From: Ectocarpus siliculosus
Taxonomy: Eukaryota > Sar > Phaeophyceae > Ectocarpales > Ectocarpaceae
NCBI GenBank assembly: GCA_000310025.1
Contig: FN649734.1
Location: forward strand, 3,644,414-3,708,413
DNA length: 64,000 bases
Reading direction: 5' to 3'
Shown: positions 35,311 to 48,100 of the stretch, piece after piece
How the letters are laid out: every line of letters starts with the position of its first letter
Position numbering within the stretch: the stretch's first letter is position 1
The notes under the pieces: model-generated
Told to the model about the DNA's origin: nothing
Databases searched by the model: none
The model's input: only the letters and a program-made list of their open reading frames with translations
Translations under genes and position numbers: made by a program

Positions 35311-38286
35311 GACACCACGGCTTCTGAATACGAATAGTCGACATCGACGACGACAAAGGGTGTTGGTAGAATGGCCGTGTTGACGCTTGTACAAACAACA
35401 GTATTTTGTCCATCCATGAGAACCATATCATATGCCAATACTCGCAAACTGTTCTAACTTTCCATCCGAATACTACAGTCACTTGGCTAATGAGGCGTCC
35501 ATTGTGGGGTTGTCTGACGCACAGTACACCTTTTCTCACGCGCCCTATCGCCAAAGTCCATCATCTTCTGTTGGGTTTCGGGGCCTTTCCCGATTGGCTG
35601 CAGGACTGCAAGCAGTAACTATCATACGTTTTCTCCTGCAGTGAGTCCTGTTGCCGTTGACGACACTATGTAACCTCTTCATTCCGACATCTTTCAATAT
35701 TTCACTGATGCTTGGAGGGATTTCGACCATTCTCGGAGACAACGCCACACAACAAGCGGGGACGACGTACGCACCTACTTGCGCAGCCCAGTTGGTGTTG
35801 ACAGGAAAGTATCGTGTCTCACCCCGAGAAGACGGGAGAAGTCGCGAAAGGTTGGGGCAACCACACACGGCGAAAGTGCGAAAAGGCGCGTCGCATCCGA
35901 CAAGTGGAAGGGGGAGAGCCAGTCACCCATTTTGGAAACCCTGATTTACTGTAGAACCCGGCTTCTCACGTACGTACGTTCTCTCGAACCGATCGCCTGC
36001 GTCCCCAACACCCCAAACTGCAGGAGCATGTTGTTTTGGATTTTCGCTCAACCTGGTTTAGGAGCTCTTCCGTTCGGTTGAGAGGTTAAAGGAGAGGAAC
36101 TGCTGTGAGCACAGAGTATCGAAACCGCAGTGGACGAGGTAGTCTGCAACAGTAAAATCGTCGGCCGGAAATCGGTGCTGCATCGTTCGTTAAGGACACA
36201 AATATAGTCTAGCTGAGGAACGAGCCTATTTGGTCCACACGGCATCATCCAGAAGCGAAAAGAGTACATGGGGTTCGCGATGTCCCCTTGAACGGGGAGC
36301 TTGGTGTACAGTAGTTATCACATGACGGTCAGGAGGTTCATCGCACCCCTCCCTAATTGACTGCACTCGAACGGAGTCCATAGCAGTGCCCCTTCCGAGC
36401 TCAGCCGCACCAGATGCCACAAACGTTGGCCTTCGACGCCGTGCCTCAAACGCCCCCGAACTAAGCCATGCTCTATGTCAACTGCCGATCCAGGAGTCAC
36501 TAACCCGTGGTTAGCAGGACTGAACTACATTACGTCCGATGGGAGCCGGTCGACCTGCCGGCGACCTCAAATCCTTTGGGGACGTGTGGACATGAGATCG
36601 ATTCTCGGTGCAGTCACACCAACTGGGAGTTGTCGCACGCCATGCGCCAAACGACTGGGGATCCGAGAGGACAAGCAAAGAAGAACTCGTGGTTGACACT
36701 CTGTCGTTCGACTTCATGGTCGTCCAGCAGGAAAAGAAATATCAGCACGTAGTTAAATAGTTGAATTCTGCTCGCGACAAACATCAGTCAAATCATACGA
36801 GAAAGAAGACGGAGGAAAAAACAATAAAATCACACCACTGTGTGGAAATGCATCCTCCCGTGAAGCCCTGGTAAGTGCGCCCGTACAAGAACGCACAGAA
36901 ATGGCGGCCGGTGGGCTGACAAAATACTCACTGCGCCCCTTGCTATGACCTTCCTTGCATGGGCAACCTGTGTTATGTTCACGACCCCCAAGACAAAAGC
37001 GGCTACGGCAGAAACAGAGAGATAAGGCCAGTTCAACATGGCGCGTGTCAACCCTCCCCACAAAAAGCAACACACACACACACACACACACATGCACACC
37101 TTCACATCGACAAACGTGCAACAGAATGAAGTATCAACCTGCCCAAACCGGCAATAGATAGCACGGCAGGATTCGGATCTGGCGTGATGAGAAAACGCTG
37201 CTAGTCGCAGCCAAAAGGGGTGCATGTTCTACAAAGATACATCCACAAAACGTGCTTCCAGCGCAACGCCTTACCCCACGTCATTCTAACATCACCGGGC
37301 AAATTAGCTCCGACGAGGGAGAACATCAGTTGTGAGCTAACTGCAACTTTTCCGCAGGATGCAGGTCTTATGATGAGGTGCACGGTACAGCAAGTGGGCA
37401 GGTGCCGTGCTACTCCTACAGCAACAACTACAACTAATGAGGTGACGCCAACACCACCGTACGGGAGACGGCAAACGTCTCCCTCCGACAACGATAGAGC
37501 GAGTCAGTCGCCACCGCCTTCCTACTACAGAAGGCTATTCTACCGCTACGCGTGTATGTACCACTACCAAGACCTTCTTGCAACCAAAACCCCTGAGCAA
37601 GGAGCCAAAAAAGCGAACAAGAGTTGTCTCTCTATCACGCCGAGCGGCGGAGCCGAACCCGATCAAGTCTTGGCCCCCGCGTCCTGGCTAAAAATGCTAG
37701 CGTTGAAACCCATCATACGCTTTGCGCGCAAAGATGCACAAAATCACAAAACATACGACTGAAGCGTACCCCACGCCTGTATACCCAAAGCACGCAGCCG
37801 ACCGCCCCTGCCAAAGATCAAAGATATCGCGCGACCGTAAGAGAGCTCCTAACCGTCGAGATCTCCCACCGCGGATCTTGGAGAGATCTACTGTACAGGC
37901 CGCAAGCACCAAGACGCTCACGCCGTCAACTCGCCAAAACAAAACAGCAGCCGGGCTTCCATCAAGTATCAACGACAGCCTCAAAGACGAGAAGGGAGTC
38001 TCGCCCTGGCACGATAACGCCAGTTGGTAAACCGCAGCAACAGCAAGTAGGGCAGCAACGTTGCTCGCCATCAATCTTTCCCTCCAGGCGGCTCAAACAG
38101 CGAGTGCGCCGATTTGTCCTCTCCTCCAGCCCCGTCGTCGGGAACCACCCCCCAGCCAAGAACATGCTCAACTCCGTGCAAGTCCCTCCTATTCAACACC
38201 CACACCACTCCCCGTAAAACCATGCTCAACTCTGTGCAGGTCCTTCCTATTCAACACCCACACCGCTCCCCGTATCAGGCGAGAGA
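35311..38286. other. Intergenic, nothing recognised
   Basis: There are several GC-richer stretches (36390-36660 and 37620-38160) but no frame with recognisable protein features. A short CA repeat lies at about 37069-37093. At 38157-38275 a block containing CATGCTCAACTC(C/T)GTGCA and CCTATTCAACACCCACACC occurs twice, about 59 bp apart. Confidence 0.4.
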
Positions 38287-40294
38287 TCAAAACAGCCCGA
38301 GCGCGGAAGCGCCGAGGGCCCCGACCGCCAACGCCCCTCCCCACGCGGCAGCCGCGACAACAACGCCGCCGCCGGCGACGGCGCCGCCCTTCTTCGCCAT
38401 GATCGAAGCCGCTCCCGCGGCCTCGGCACCCGCCTCGGTGTCGTCCCCGTCCGTCGTGTCTTCGTCGTCCCCGTCCGTAACGCCTTCCTCGGAGAACGAC
38501 GGCGCCGGGGTCTCGTCCAAGTCGTCGGTGGCGCCCGTGGCGGCCGGAGAGGGGGCGGGGGTGCCGTCGGTGGTGGCATCGGGGGTGACGCCGGGTGTGG
38601 CGGCCGCTGAAGGGGGAGGGGTCTGCAAGGCAGGCGGGGGGGGGGGTCTGAATGAACTCCGAGAGAGAGAGAGAGACGTCTAGCACTGATCATGCACAGT
38701 AGTTGGTGGGGGGGGGGGGGGCAAAAACCCAGGGCGGGAGCCTGGGGGAAAAAAAAAAAAAAAAGAAAAAAAAAGGGGGAAAAGGGGGTTCAAAAAGCCC
38801 CCCTCCGGGGCCCCGGGGGGAAAAGCCTCTTTTACAAATTTTTCTATTTTGGGTTTTTTTTTTTTTCCAACCCCGGGGTTTACCCCAAAGGGGGGGGAAA
38901 TTTCCCTATTTTGGGGGGGAAAAAACTTTATTGGAAACCCCCCCCAAACCAACGGGGGGAAAATNNNNNNNNNNNNNNNNNNNNNNNNNNNNNNNNNNNN
39001 NNNNNNNNNNNNNNNNNNNNNNNNNNNNNNNNNNNNNNNNNNNNNNNNNNNNNNNNNNNNNNNNCGGAGAACGACGGCGCCGGGGTCTCGTCCAAGTCGT
39101 CGGTGGCGCCCGTGGCGGCCGGAGAGGGGGCGGGGGTGCCGTCGGTGGTGGCATCGGGGGTGACGCCGGGTGTGGCGGCCGCTGAAGGGGGAGGGGTTTT
39201 CAAGTCAGGCGGGGGGGGGGGTCTGAATGAACTCCGAGAGAGAGAGAGAGACGTCTAGCACTGATCATGCACAGTAGTTGGGGGGGGGGGGGGGGCAGAA
39301 ACTCAGGCGCGGGAGCATGGTGGAAAGAGAGAGAAAGAGGAACAGAACAGGGGTAACAGGGTGTCGAAAATGCGCAGCTCAGGGCACCGGGGTGAGACAG
39401 CCTCCTTACCAATCATTCCTATCTCGGCTTTGCTTATTATCGCAACCCGGTGTCATACCCTAGAGGCGAGCGAATCTACCGTATTCGGTGCGGAAATACA
39501 CTTAAGTGATACCCCCCCCGAAGCGACGGGTGCGATACTGAACAGTAGGAGTACCTCACATGACGAGAATTATTGGTTGTGTTTTTCTTCGTGCGGTGGC
39601 CTCTATCTGATGCGTCATCTGTGTATGTGTCTTGCCGGCCGTCAGGCGCGCAAAGGTCATACCAAAATGAAAGGCCGTTTCTCGTACGCAGCAGCTTGGT
39701 TGCCAGGAAGCGCGTTAGGTGATGGCGTGTGCCAAGGACTGATGATGTGTTATCCATATGGCATCGGTTGGTCTTCCAGCTTTTTCGTTACTTTTTCTGT
39801 GCTCGCCCTCCGTTAGTGTTGTCTCTGAAGCGGTCGTACTACAATGGGCCTCTTGCTACCGGGAGGTTGTAGGCTGCAGGATGTGTCTTCCATGCTTGGT
39901 TGAGTGCGTACGGCGCAGCGATTACGGAAACCGTCGCAAACGAAGACACTTGCACTTTCTTTCCTCCGCGCGCATCGCGATGGCGCAACACATCGGCAAC
40001 CCGATGATACACTACATTGACATTAGTGCACCAACTGCGAAAGGCGCAGCTCTGAATGAGTGGCCCGGAGCCACTTGGTGATTGTTCCACCGGCGTTACA
40101 CTAACCCCGGATGGCACACAAGAACGAAAAACGAAAAAAGCAAGACAATATCTCACCTCGGAAAGAGACGTCTCGGTGCCCGCCATGGAGGGCGGAGCAG
40201 TCTCGGACATGGGCGGGAGCGTCGTCGACTCCCCCATAGGCGGAGGGGTTTCGTCCGCGGTGCCCGGCCCTTGCGTAGTCTCATCGGCGATCAC
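38287..40294 (-). CDS. Pro/Thr/acid-rich protein with C-terminal hydrophobic tail (partial gene)
   Basis: Two exons join in phase 0. The upstream exon (40294-40157, acceptor AATAG, donor GTGAGA) reads as a Thr/Pro/Glu-rich stretch (TADETPPPMGESTTLPP). The last exon (38622-38287, acceptor TTGCAG) reads TPAPSPAATGATDDLDETPA, an Asp/Glu-rich stretch, then KKGGAVAGGGVVVAAAAW and a further hydrophobic run to GALGLF-type residues before TGA. The layout is a low-complexity stalk with a C-terminal membrane segment or GPI-like tail, so it may be a cell-surface or wall-associated protein. The N-terminal exons were not found. The intron holds a scaffold gap and a duplicated piece of the last exon (39065-39276) that is probably an artefact. 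Confidence 0.5.
38490..38964. other. Contig end repeating the start of the next contig; 38700-38964 is low-quality sequence
   Basis: 38490-38699 is nearly identical to 39065-39276 across the N gap. The homopolymer-ridden stretch 38700-38964 (long A, G, C and T runs) follows 39280-39540 block for block, with the detail smeared into runs, as expected of a poor read tail. The two contigs therefore seem to overlap, and there is one real locus rather than two. Confidence 0.85.
38965..39064. other. Scaffold gap (100 N)
   Basis: Exactly 100 N, the conventional size for a gap of unknown length. Confidence 0.99.
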
Positions 40295-41495
40295 CTATTT
40301 TATCGTGGCATCAAACACAAGCACGACGAACCCGAACCGTAGAGGACAGGGGTGAGTTTGGATCGCAGCAAGAGTTCGGACATCCGGATCGATGCAGCAG
40401 AGACAGGCGGGGCACTGGTGACACGGGGGTACAACGGCCTAGACAACCGAAACGCCATGGTATAGTTCGTGCTCAACAATGTTCCAACATTTCCCATGCA
40501 CAAATGACAACTTTTCTCTGCACGCAGGTGGTTGTTCCGAAATCTGAAAGTACCGGAAAACGCCTGTTTCCAGGCGCATCGCGTGACGCAGAGTGTTTCT
40601 TTTCTTGCCTTTCCTTGACCTTTTAACGGCGCAAAACGGGAAAAAAATGTTTGTTTGTTTTTCCAGGGGTGTGTTCTTTGCCGATTCCAAAAAACTCAAC
40701 GGATTTGGACAGATCTCGCAATTTGCCAGCTCGGTAATCTTTTTAGTTTTTTAATTCTGCAAATTGGCGGGGATATTGCTGAAAAACGAAAAACCGATTC
40801 TAGAGGATCAACTTGATTTCTTTTTTGCGCGATAACTAACCGACCGATTTCAAAATAAACAGCGGCAAACGATTCCTCTCCTCAATATCTAGCTCGGTAC
40901 ATCGGGGTTTTGCCGGGAAAAATCTGGTTCTCGAGATATTCGACATTGTGTTGTGCCGCATCATGGGCGAATTTCAGCTGCTGGGCGACACACCGCACAC
41001 CACACGCGGCAACCCGAAGAACACAAAACACGCACAACACGGGGGAGCCAATAAGGAAAGGCCCATGAGGAAGAAGATCCGCAATCAATCGCGGAGCCAA
41101 TGGCCGGGTGGCTTCTGAGAATGTCAAGCCTGTGCAGCAACATGAGTTTCCATCACCCGGCGCTGGTGATGACAAGGAGGCCGAGAACGCTGCGTCGTGA
41201 TGTGTGGGTTTTACGTGCGTATGCCAGTGCTGTGGAAATCTTTGTTCAACAGCTTTGCCGGGTTTGTTGTGCGCCTGGTGCGTGCGTGTTCCCTTTCTTT
41301 CGTGTTGGGTCTTCTTTTTTTTCAGCACTCCCTTGGGGTTGACTGGCCCGGAGTGTTTGGTACATATTAATTTTACATCAGAGTGTTGTGTTGTGCATGC
41401 GAGTACACTGTACATGTGTTTTCGTCATGCGTTGGGAATATATTTTTAGTGCGCGATCAGTTGTGAATAAAAGTGTGTGCACGCGGGGAAAATGC

Positions 41496-41670
41496 ACAAA
41501 GCGGGCACCGTGGCATAAAACGGGGGTACCGTGGCGTAAAATGGGGGGCAACGTGGTGATATTTTAGGTGGCTCCGAAGTGGAAAGTGGGGGCACCGTGG
41601 TGATACTATTATAGGGGGGCTCCGCGAAGGAAAATAGGGGGTGCCATGGCGGTGTAGGGGGTTTCCGTGG
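41496..41670. repeat. Degenerate G-rich minisatellite
   Basis: Irregular units share GGGGGCACCGTGG followed by an AT-rich stretch (near 41500, 41525, 41546, 41590 and 41637). Spacing varies from about 20 to 48 bp. Confidence 0.6.
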
Positions 41671-41918
41671 ATCATTTCCCCCAAAGTGTTTCATTTTCCC
41701 AAAAGGAAAGAAAACTCTGCTGCTATCGACGTGGCTCGACGAGGGGATCACGAACATCGCTGTTTCGCGTTTCAAATATGTTTCTTATCGCACAAAACGT
41801 GAATGGACGACTTGTTGTGCACGGACCGTATGTATCGTACATACCCGGAGAGGGAAAATCCGCTCGACGTCGAATTGGAAACGACCAAGTTGGGGACGAG
41901 AAAGGCAACAAGAGAGCC

Positions 41919-42055
41919 GAGGGTTAGGCAAAGCATGGGGGAGAGCGACGATATTGGATCGTACTTTGCAACGATCAACCTTGGATAAACAACACACACC
42001 AACTAGTCGAGGGTAGTGGGTGAGCACGGGGAGAGCGACCACATTGGATCGTACC
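41919..42055. repeat. Two-copy direct repeat, about 90-bp spacing
   Basis: GAGAGCGACGATATTGGATC at 41941 recurs as GAGAGCGACCACATTGGATC at 42031, each preceded by a GAGGGT...GGG block. Confidence 0.7.
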
Positions 42056-42612
42056 ACTTGACAACGCATTTCCTTCTTGTCGTTTGCGTGCTGATGTTTC
42101 TGCTGTCTTAACAAGGTAGACCCCTCGTAATCTCGAGAAAATATTAATACAGGGGAGAGAAACGCAACTGCGTGGAGTCGCAGACTACAGCAGCAGTCTT
42201 GCCCGCACCAAGATGGAACGTACGAGAAAACACGCAACCTCCAGACACCAACACCCGATCACCTCGCCAAACAAAAAAGTTTGTGAAAAACAATTCCACG
42301 GGGCTAGTCCGGAAGAAAATCGACGAAAGTCATGCAAGCACTGATGTACAAGTATCATTGGGCAAACACAGAATGTGAACAGAGACCATTCTTCCATGAA
42401 CAACGAGTTCTGGACAGGCTCAAAATAAATCAAGCATCCAGCCGTTTTTTGTTTTTGCTTCCACTCACTGTTAGTCTAAGACTTCAACACATCCCCCTGA
42501 GACTGTGGATAAATAGATCTCGACCGACCGGATCGGTAGTCTTTCCGTGTTCGTACGCATACTTTCCAAACAAGATGTAGGAACTACTACTACTACTGCG
42601 CGCTGTGTACCA

Positions 42613-42731
42613 TCACCCCCGTACCGGTGAAGGAGTTTCGTCGGGCGGTGCGCTGATCTCAGTGAACGTGCTGTACGCGTAGTCGTCATCGGGGAGGATC
42701 TCAGACGTCGTACCATCGTCCACGATGGGGC
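42613..42731 (-). CDS. Candidate last exon of an unrecognised minus-strand gene
   Basis: A strong acceptor (CTCTCTCTCTCTGCAG) leads into a 119-nt frame reading PIVDDGTTSEILPDDDYAYS and ending PSPVRG-stop. The acidic, Pro/Ser-rich tail looks coding. No upstream exon could be linked between 42732 and 45145, so this stays tentative. Confidence 0.35.
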
Positions 42732-45145
42732 CTGCAGAGAGAGAGACAACAAACAAACACGGGCGGGTGGGGGCGAGGGTCGTCGTGGTCGAAAACTAGT
42801 GCCATCAGTCGTGTCGGGAAACGTGATCGATCATTCTTGTCTGCACGAGGATACGCTCACAATGTTTTACAGCTTCCGCCAAAGATGGACCCAAACGACC
42901 GCGACATGTCATTCAAGTTTTTGACAGATCTTCCATATGATTGGAAGACCCATCTTCCCGCGACTACGTCACAAACGATTTTTTGTCAACTACTCTGTCA
43001 CACGCGTGCACATGGCACACGAAATGTTTACAGCAGTATCGGTACAACCAGGGGGGGCTCCCGGAGTCCATGCAGGGACGTACAAATATACTCCCCCGCC
43101 CCTCGCTTCGTGTTGTCATTCTAATCCAAATTTGGTATTGAACTATTTTTTTGTGGTGTGTACAGCATCAACACCGATATGGTCTTAATTGCGTAGGCTA
43201 TGGAAAACCACCCTGAAACCTACAACGTATAGTAGAATCGAGGTGTACATAACGGCTTGGCCCCTACGTGACTACAGGCACGACAGCAGCGCGATAACTT
43301 TGTGTGCCGAAAAGATCGCCGGCGTACCTCGCCAAAGAGGGGAAAACATGCGCCGTAAAGACCAGCAGAGACCAAGGGGCAGACCACCACAAAAGCACGC
43401 ATATTGAGCAATGTGCGGCCTACACGCAGTACTACAACTGCTGTGTACAGCAGTCATGTCTCTGATATGGGGCAGATGTACCATGTCTTTTATATCCATG
43501 TGGATCCAATCTCCTGCCTACTGCTGCTCCAAAATCCAAACGGAAAATAGATACCCCGGGAGGGTAAATAACAGCATTCTCAACATGTGATCAACCCGGT
43601 TCTGCGTGCGAGAGGGAGAGCAGAGACAACGCGCATCGGAGCCGATGCTAACGTACTGCAGACAACCGTCGGGGTTTACCGCCCTAATGGAAATTACATA
43701 GTATGCACGAATGTGTATGGTGCATTGGTGCAATGGTGTGTGTCGCCGATGAAATTGTGGTGCCAACTACTCTGTAACCAGACCGATTTTCAAAGCTCGG
43801 TCACTGCGAAACAGAAAACAGCGGCGGCACCGAAAACGGCGGGGTTGAAGCCGTCTTGTCGAGATCTTTCCGGAGCAATATGAGACATACATCGTCGCAT
43901 ATTGTGCATCCTCTTCGTAATCGAGATTTGAAAATCGCTTCGGCCTGTTGTATATACATTGTGTCACCGGTCACCGACGGGTTGATGCGAGCGGCGATTT
44001 TTTTTGCGTGCCAGGTGTAATAAAGCTGCGAACACAAATTTGTGAGACAACTCAAACAGCAATGCAATGCCTCCGGACGTACAACGTCTGAGTACATGGT
44101 ATACATCCACATAGTGGTGAAAGATAGCGATGTAGGCACCCCAAAAATCAGATGAAGCCCCTTGCCGCCGTGTGAGAGGCTGTCACATCATGTCACGCGT
44201 GTGTGTGATTGAACAGCAGCAGCGCGGCAAGGTGGGCAGCCAGCCAATATTTTGCATCCTCTCTCTGGCAAGCTGGACAACACAAGTAGTGCATAGGCAC
44301 GCACACAACTCCGGCCACGTCGATCGCTCCCGGACAGCGACACAACTCCGTGAGGAGAGAACGAGAGACAAATAGATACAGAGAAACACACGGCAGCGGG
44401 TAGCTGAGAGGACGCTACAGCAGCAGCGTAGCAAGTTGGTGGGTTGTCTTTCTCTCGTTTTATTCTCGACGTCGTCGTCATGATGATGATGTGTGTCACG
44501 CCCAGACCGAACAATTTCAAAAAAACGGATCGACCCCTGGGTTGATCCTTCAAAATATCCTGCAAGAGCACCACAGGAGGGTATGCAAGCAGCGCAGCCA
44601 ACAATCACACTCACTCTGAGCAGCAACCCCGGCCAACAGAGCCGCCAATGCCAGCGTCGAGAAAGCAGTCCTCATGATTCGACGGCGTGCGTGTGCCACT
44701 CCCGTTAATTCTGTTCTTCTTTTGCGGACAGATAGACCCGTGTGCCACGCTACGAAGCAGGAAGCGCTACGCCCGAGAGTCCTAGACGACGGTGTTGCTG
44801 GGGACGTACACGGAAGGCGATATCTCCCCTCTTTTCAAGGGTTGGTTCTTGCTGTGCCAGTGGATGCGGGGTGTGCGGTCGTCCGCCGGCGGAGAGCGGA
44901 GAGCCAAAAAAACAGAAAAAGAGCCGCAAGGGGGCTCACAGATTGCAGTAATAATACAGTTTGCCATACCGCCATCCTCCGTATCTCCCATTTTTTAATA
45001 AGGGGGGGTGCCAATGATTCCACAGAGTCTCTCCGCGAAGGTTGCTTGAAAACGCGCGCCAATCATCGTCCACATCGTCCACTAGTATCGTCTGCCACGG
45101 CAGCCACAGGCAACTGAGCAGAGAGAGAACCACACCCGGAGATTC
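42732..45145. other. Intergenic, with one small inverted-repeat element
   Basis: No supported gene. The minus frame at 44183-44626 has a Cys/Ser-rich composition and no domain. The element at 43783-43936 is listed separately. The right end of this span should include the promoter of the 45146 gene, but no motif stands out. Confidence 0.4.
43783..43936. mobile_element. MITE-like element, diverged copy
   Basis: Inner inverted ends CGATTTTCAAAGCTCG (43783-43798) and CGAGATTTGAAAATCG (43921-43936). The interior shares CCGAAAACGGCGG(G/C)GTTG and TGCATCCTCTTCGT with the element at 45936-46158. The outer part of the inverted repeat has decayed beyond recognition. Confidence 0.65.
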
Positions 45146-48100
45146 ATGTCTTGCAGCCGACGTACGCTTCTGCTTTGTACGTATAGCCACCGTCGCGCGA
45201 CGGCAGTGGTGTTGTTTCGTCCCGTTGTTGCTGCGGGTCGATGCTCGTCAACAACAGCAGCAGCAGCAACACCAACAGCACCGCCTGCGGACAAGAACGT
45301 TGCTGCTGCAGCAGCACCGACTGCAGGGGGGAAGGAAGGGTCACCCGAGACGGCGGCGGCGGCAAAGAAGCGCTTGGATGATAAGTGAGTGAGCAGGGGC
45401 TGCGTATTTGAGTGGCTCTCTGCGCCGGGCTGCTAATGCTACATTCACTCATGGATCACCCAGCAGGCGCGAGATATGTACATGTACCCTTGCTTGAGCG
45501 GGACACCGCGTCGACATGAAACGTGCATCGTTTCTTGAATAGCTGGTGCTACAAGTAGGTCGCAATCCCTCAACATGCAGCCATCCCATCGAATATTCTG
45601 ATGTCTTCTGGCTGTGAAATGCCACATAAGTATCATACTGCATTGGCTATATGTATGTGATACATCAAGCATGGTGGCAACCCGTACAGCATTAACACGA
45701 GGAATCAACAGCAGTGTATGCTCGGGTCTCGTAACGGTCCTTTCGTATTCCCAAGCCATGCGGATATGCGGATATTGCCCATGCAAGCGACCTTCCCGGA
45801 TAAAGGTTTATGATAGTCGCATTGCTTCAACTGTAAATGACATTCCTGCATGCATAAATTTACATTCCGTTGGTGAGAGATACATGGATGTGAAGCCCCC
45901 CCACCGCTGTCGAACCGTTGCATAAATGATCTCTCTTACCGTATATGACACAAGATAAAACACCCCCTTGGCCGATTTTCAAAGCTCGATTTCTCAACAG
46001 CAGGAAGAGTCACAGCGCCGAAAACGGCGGCGTTGGAACCGTCTCGTCGAGAGCTGTTCGAAAACGTATTGTTTCATTTATGCATCCTCTTCGTCGTGGA
46101 GTAATCGAGCTTTGAAAATCGGTCCAGGGGGTGTGTTATCTTGTGTCATATACGGTAATCACACCGTCAGCATCCGAACAGCAGAAACCATGTAATGCTG
46201 TAGGTCGCAAACAGATAGAGGCATGACCAACATGAAATGGTTGTGGTACATTTTCAGCAGGGCTTGTGGCCATAGAAAAGTATACCTCCTGTTTAGTTTC
46301 GAATATGGTGGGGGGTCGTGTGCGGGCCTGTTGGCGGATATGCCGGCCGGACGGTGATAACCGCCGCTTCCCTCATGTCTGTTGCTGCGCGTCCTTGCTA
46401 GGGCCACCCCGTTCACGGGTACTCACGTCTAAGGTGGATATTGACGTCTTGTCTAAAGAATGGCGTGTCCATGTCTGCACACAAGAATGTCCCAAATTAC
46501 TGAATAAATGGTTCCTACACATTCGTCTCGTACCCGCTTTCCCATGTCTCACTACGTCTCGGATCTGCTTGTGCATACCATAACACAGCAGTTGGTGCTA
46601 GTAACCGCCAATTCCCCTCCCCTATCCGTCCTCTTTGTGGTCGCTTACTTCTGCTCCCAATGGCTCTCACGCGTATCTCCAGTGAGAGCATTTTCTCCAA
46701 GCACGGCGGCAAGATGGTGCTAGGATTCATTGGGGCCCTGGGGCTGTGGTTTCTACGCAGCCATCTCGGAGGCAAGGCTCTGGATGCCGTCAAAGACCAG
46801 GTGAGGGGGACGGGGCTGGGCGGTGTTTTCAGTGGCCACCTTTGGTTTGCACGGCCGACTGCTGTTTTGTCCAGAAAGACAAGAGACCAGGACAGCAGTG
46901 CCCCGTTGTAGGTCATGGCTTTTGCTCGATCGCCTTACGCACTCACTCACTCGCTCGGGAATGGAGGTGGAGGTGTAGGTAGGTGCTCGTCAGCCTGTAG
47001 ATAGATGTTGTTCGGGCCACTATTTAATAGCGCTCGAAATCGTGCTCCACGTCCCATCGACAGTTGGGTTTTGGCCTTGAGGCTTCGCGATGGTATCCAG
47101 TTATTTTTATGGTGGTGCAAGAAGGCGCGTCACATTCAGCGAATGCACACGCACGACGGTGGCACTCGCACTCGGTTAAGCCTGGCATGGTCTCTTGTAC
47201 AGCGGCCGAACTCTTTGAAATACACCGTACGGGTTCGTGTCGAAACATTTGGTTCTTCCGTCTCCTTGCGCGTCTCAGGTAAGGTACGACATGTTCATAT
47301 AGGATTTGCACACCCCTTTTGCCTACCTGCATGCCTGCGTGGGTTTTCAGGTGGAGGAGGCGTGTCCCCTAGAACCGGTGGAGGTAGAAGAGCTAAGGTG
47401 CTCCAACGACTTCCCTCCAGACGTGTTCGGGAAGGTCTTGGACAGCGTACGAAGGGCCTTTCCATCCGGGAGGTACGAATGACGCCGAAGCAAACGAACA
47501 CAACCAACACCCATCAAGCCCCTTTCTTGTGACTTATGCTACAAAATTTGCCGTTCACACTCGCCCCTCTTCTCTCTTCGCGTCGCCTGTCTCCCCCCGC
47601 TTGTCCGCTGGTCATCGCGAACAACAACAACAACTACACTGCGCAAACCAAACACTTTGAAGAGCTACCTACCCGGAGTTCGCGCGCCACGTAACGTCGA
47701 GCGGGCTGTTGCCGGAGCCGCTGTCGATGGGGTTTCTACTGGATAGGATGGCGCTGACAGCCGCCGCCCACCCCGGGATTCTAGGCGCTGCGGCGAGGGG
47801 AGAGACTCCACACTCCGGTGGTAGCTCGGGCGAAGGGGGGGTGGGGGGGTGGGCCAGCAGTAGTGCGGATGCGGTGGAGTTGGAGATAGAGTTTCTTATG
47901 GTGGCGTTTTCGGCCGCTGTAAACACAAGACCAGCGGAGCGTATGCGGCAGGTGCGTTGGTACTTCATTCGCTGGCACAGACTCTTGCTTGTTTTCGGTT
48001 GGAGGGGGAGGGGGGGGGGGCGTGCTCGTTCGTTTCTTGCCTTTGTCGTTGGCCACCCGTCTGTTGCGAGCACCGTTCCTTATCCTGACAGAGACATCAC

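Larger units (their letters stand above)
40295..42612. other. Intergenic, nothing recognised apart from tandem repeats
   Basis: AT-rich around 40590-40870, with no supported exon. The two repeats inside it are listed separately. Confidence 0.4.

Noticed and set aside
36753-37225. Cys/Val-rich minus-strand frames
   Set aside because: They are driven by the CA repeat at about 37069-37093; no domain or splice context.
38692-39258. Frames running through the N gap at 38965-39064, and likewise at 50134-50511
   Set aside because: They include unknown residues and homopolymer-rich poor sequence.
38490-39276. A true tandem duplication of the stalk-protein exon
   Set aside because: The second copy starts exactly at the gap edge and the sequence after the first copy is a degraded version of that after the second, so contig overlap explains it better.
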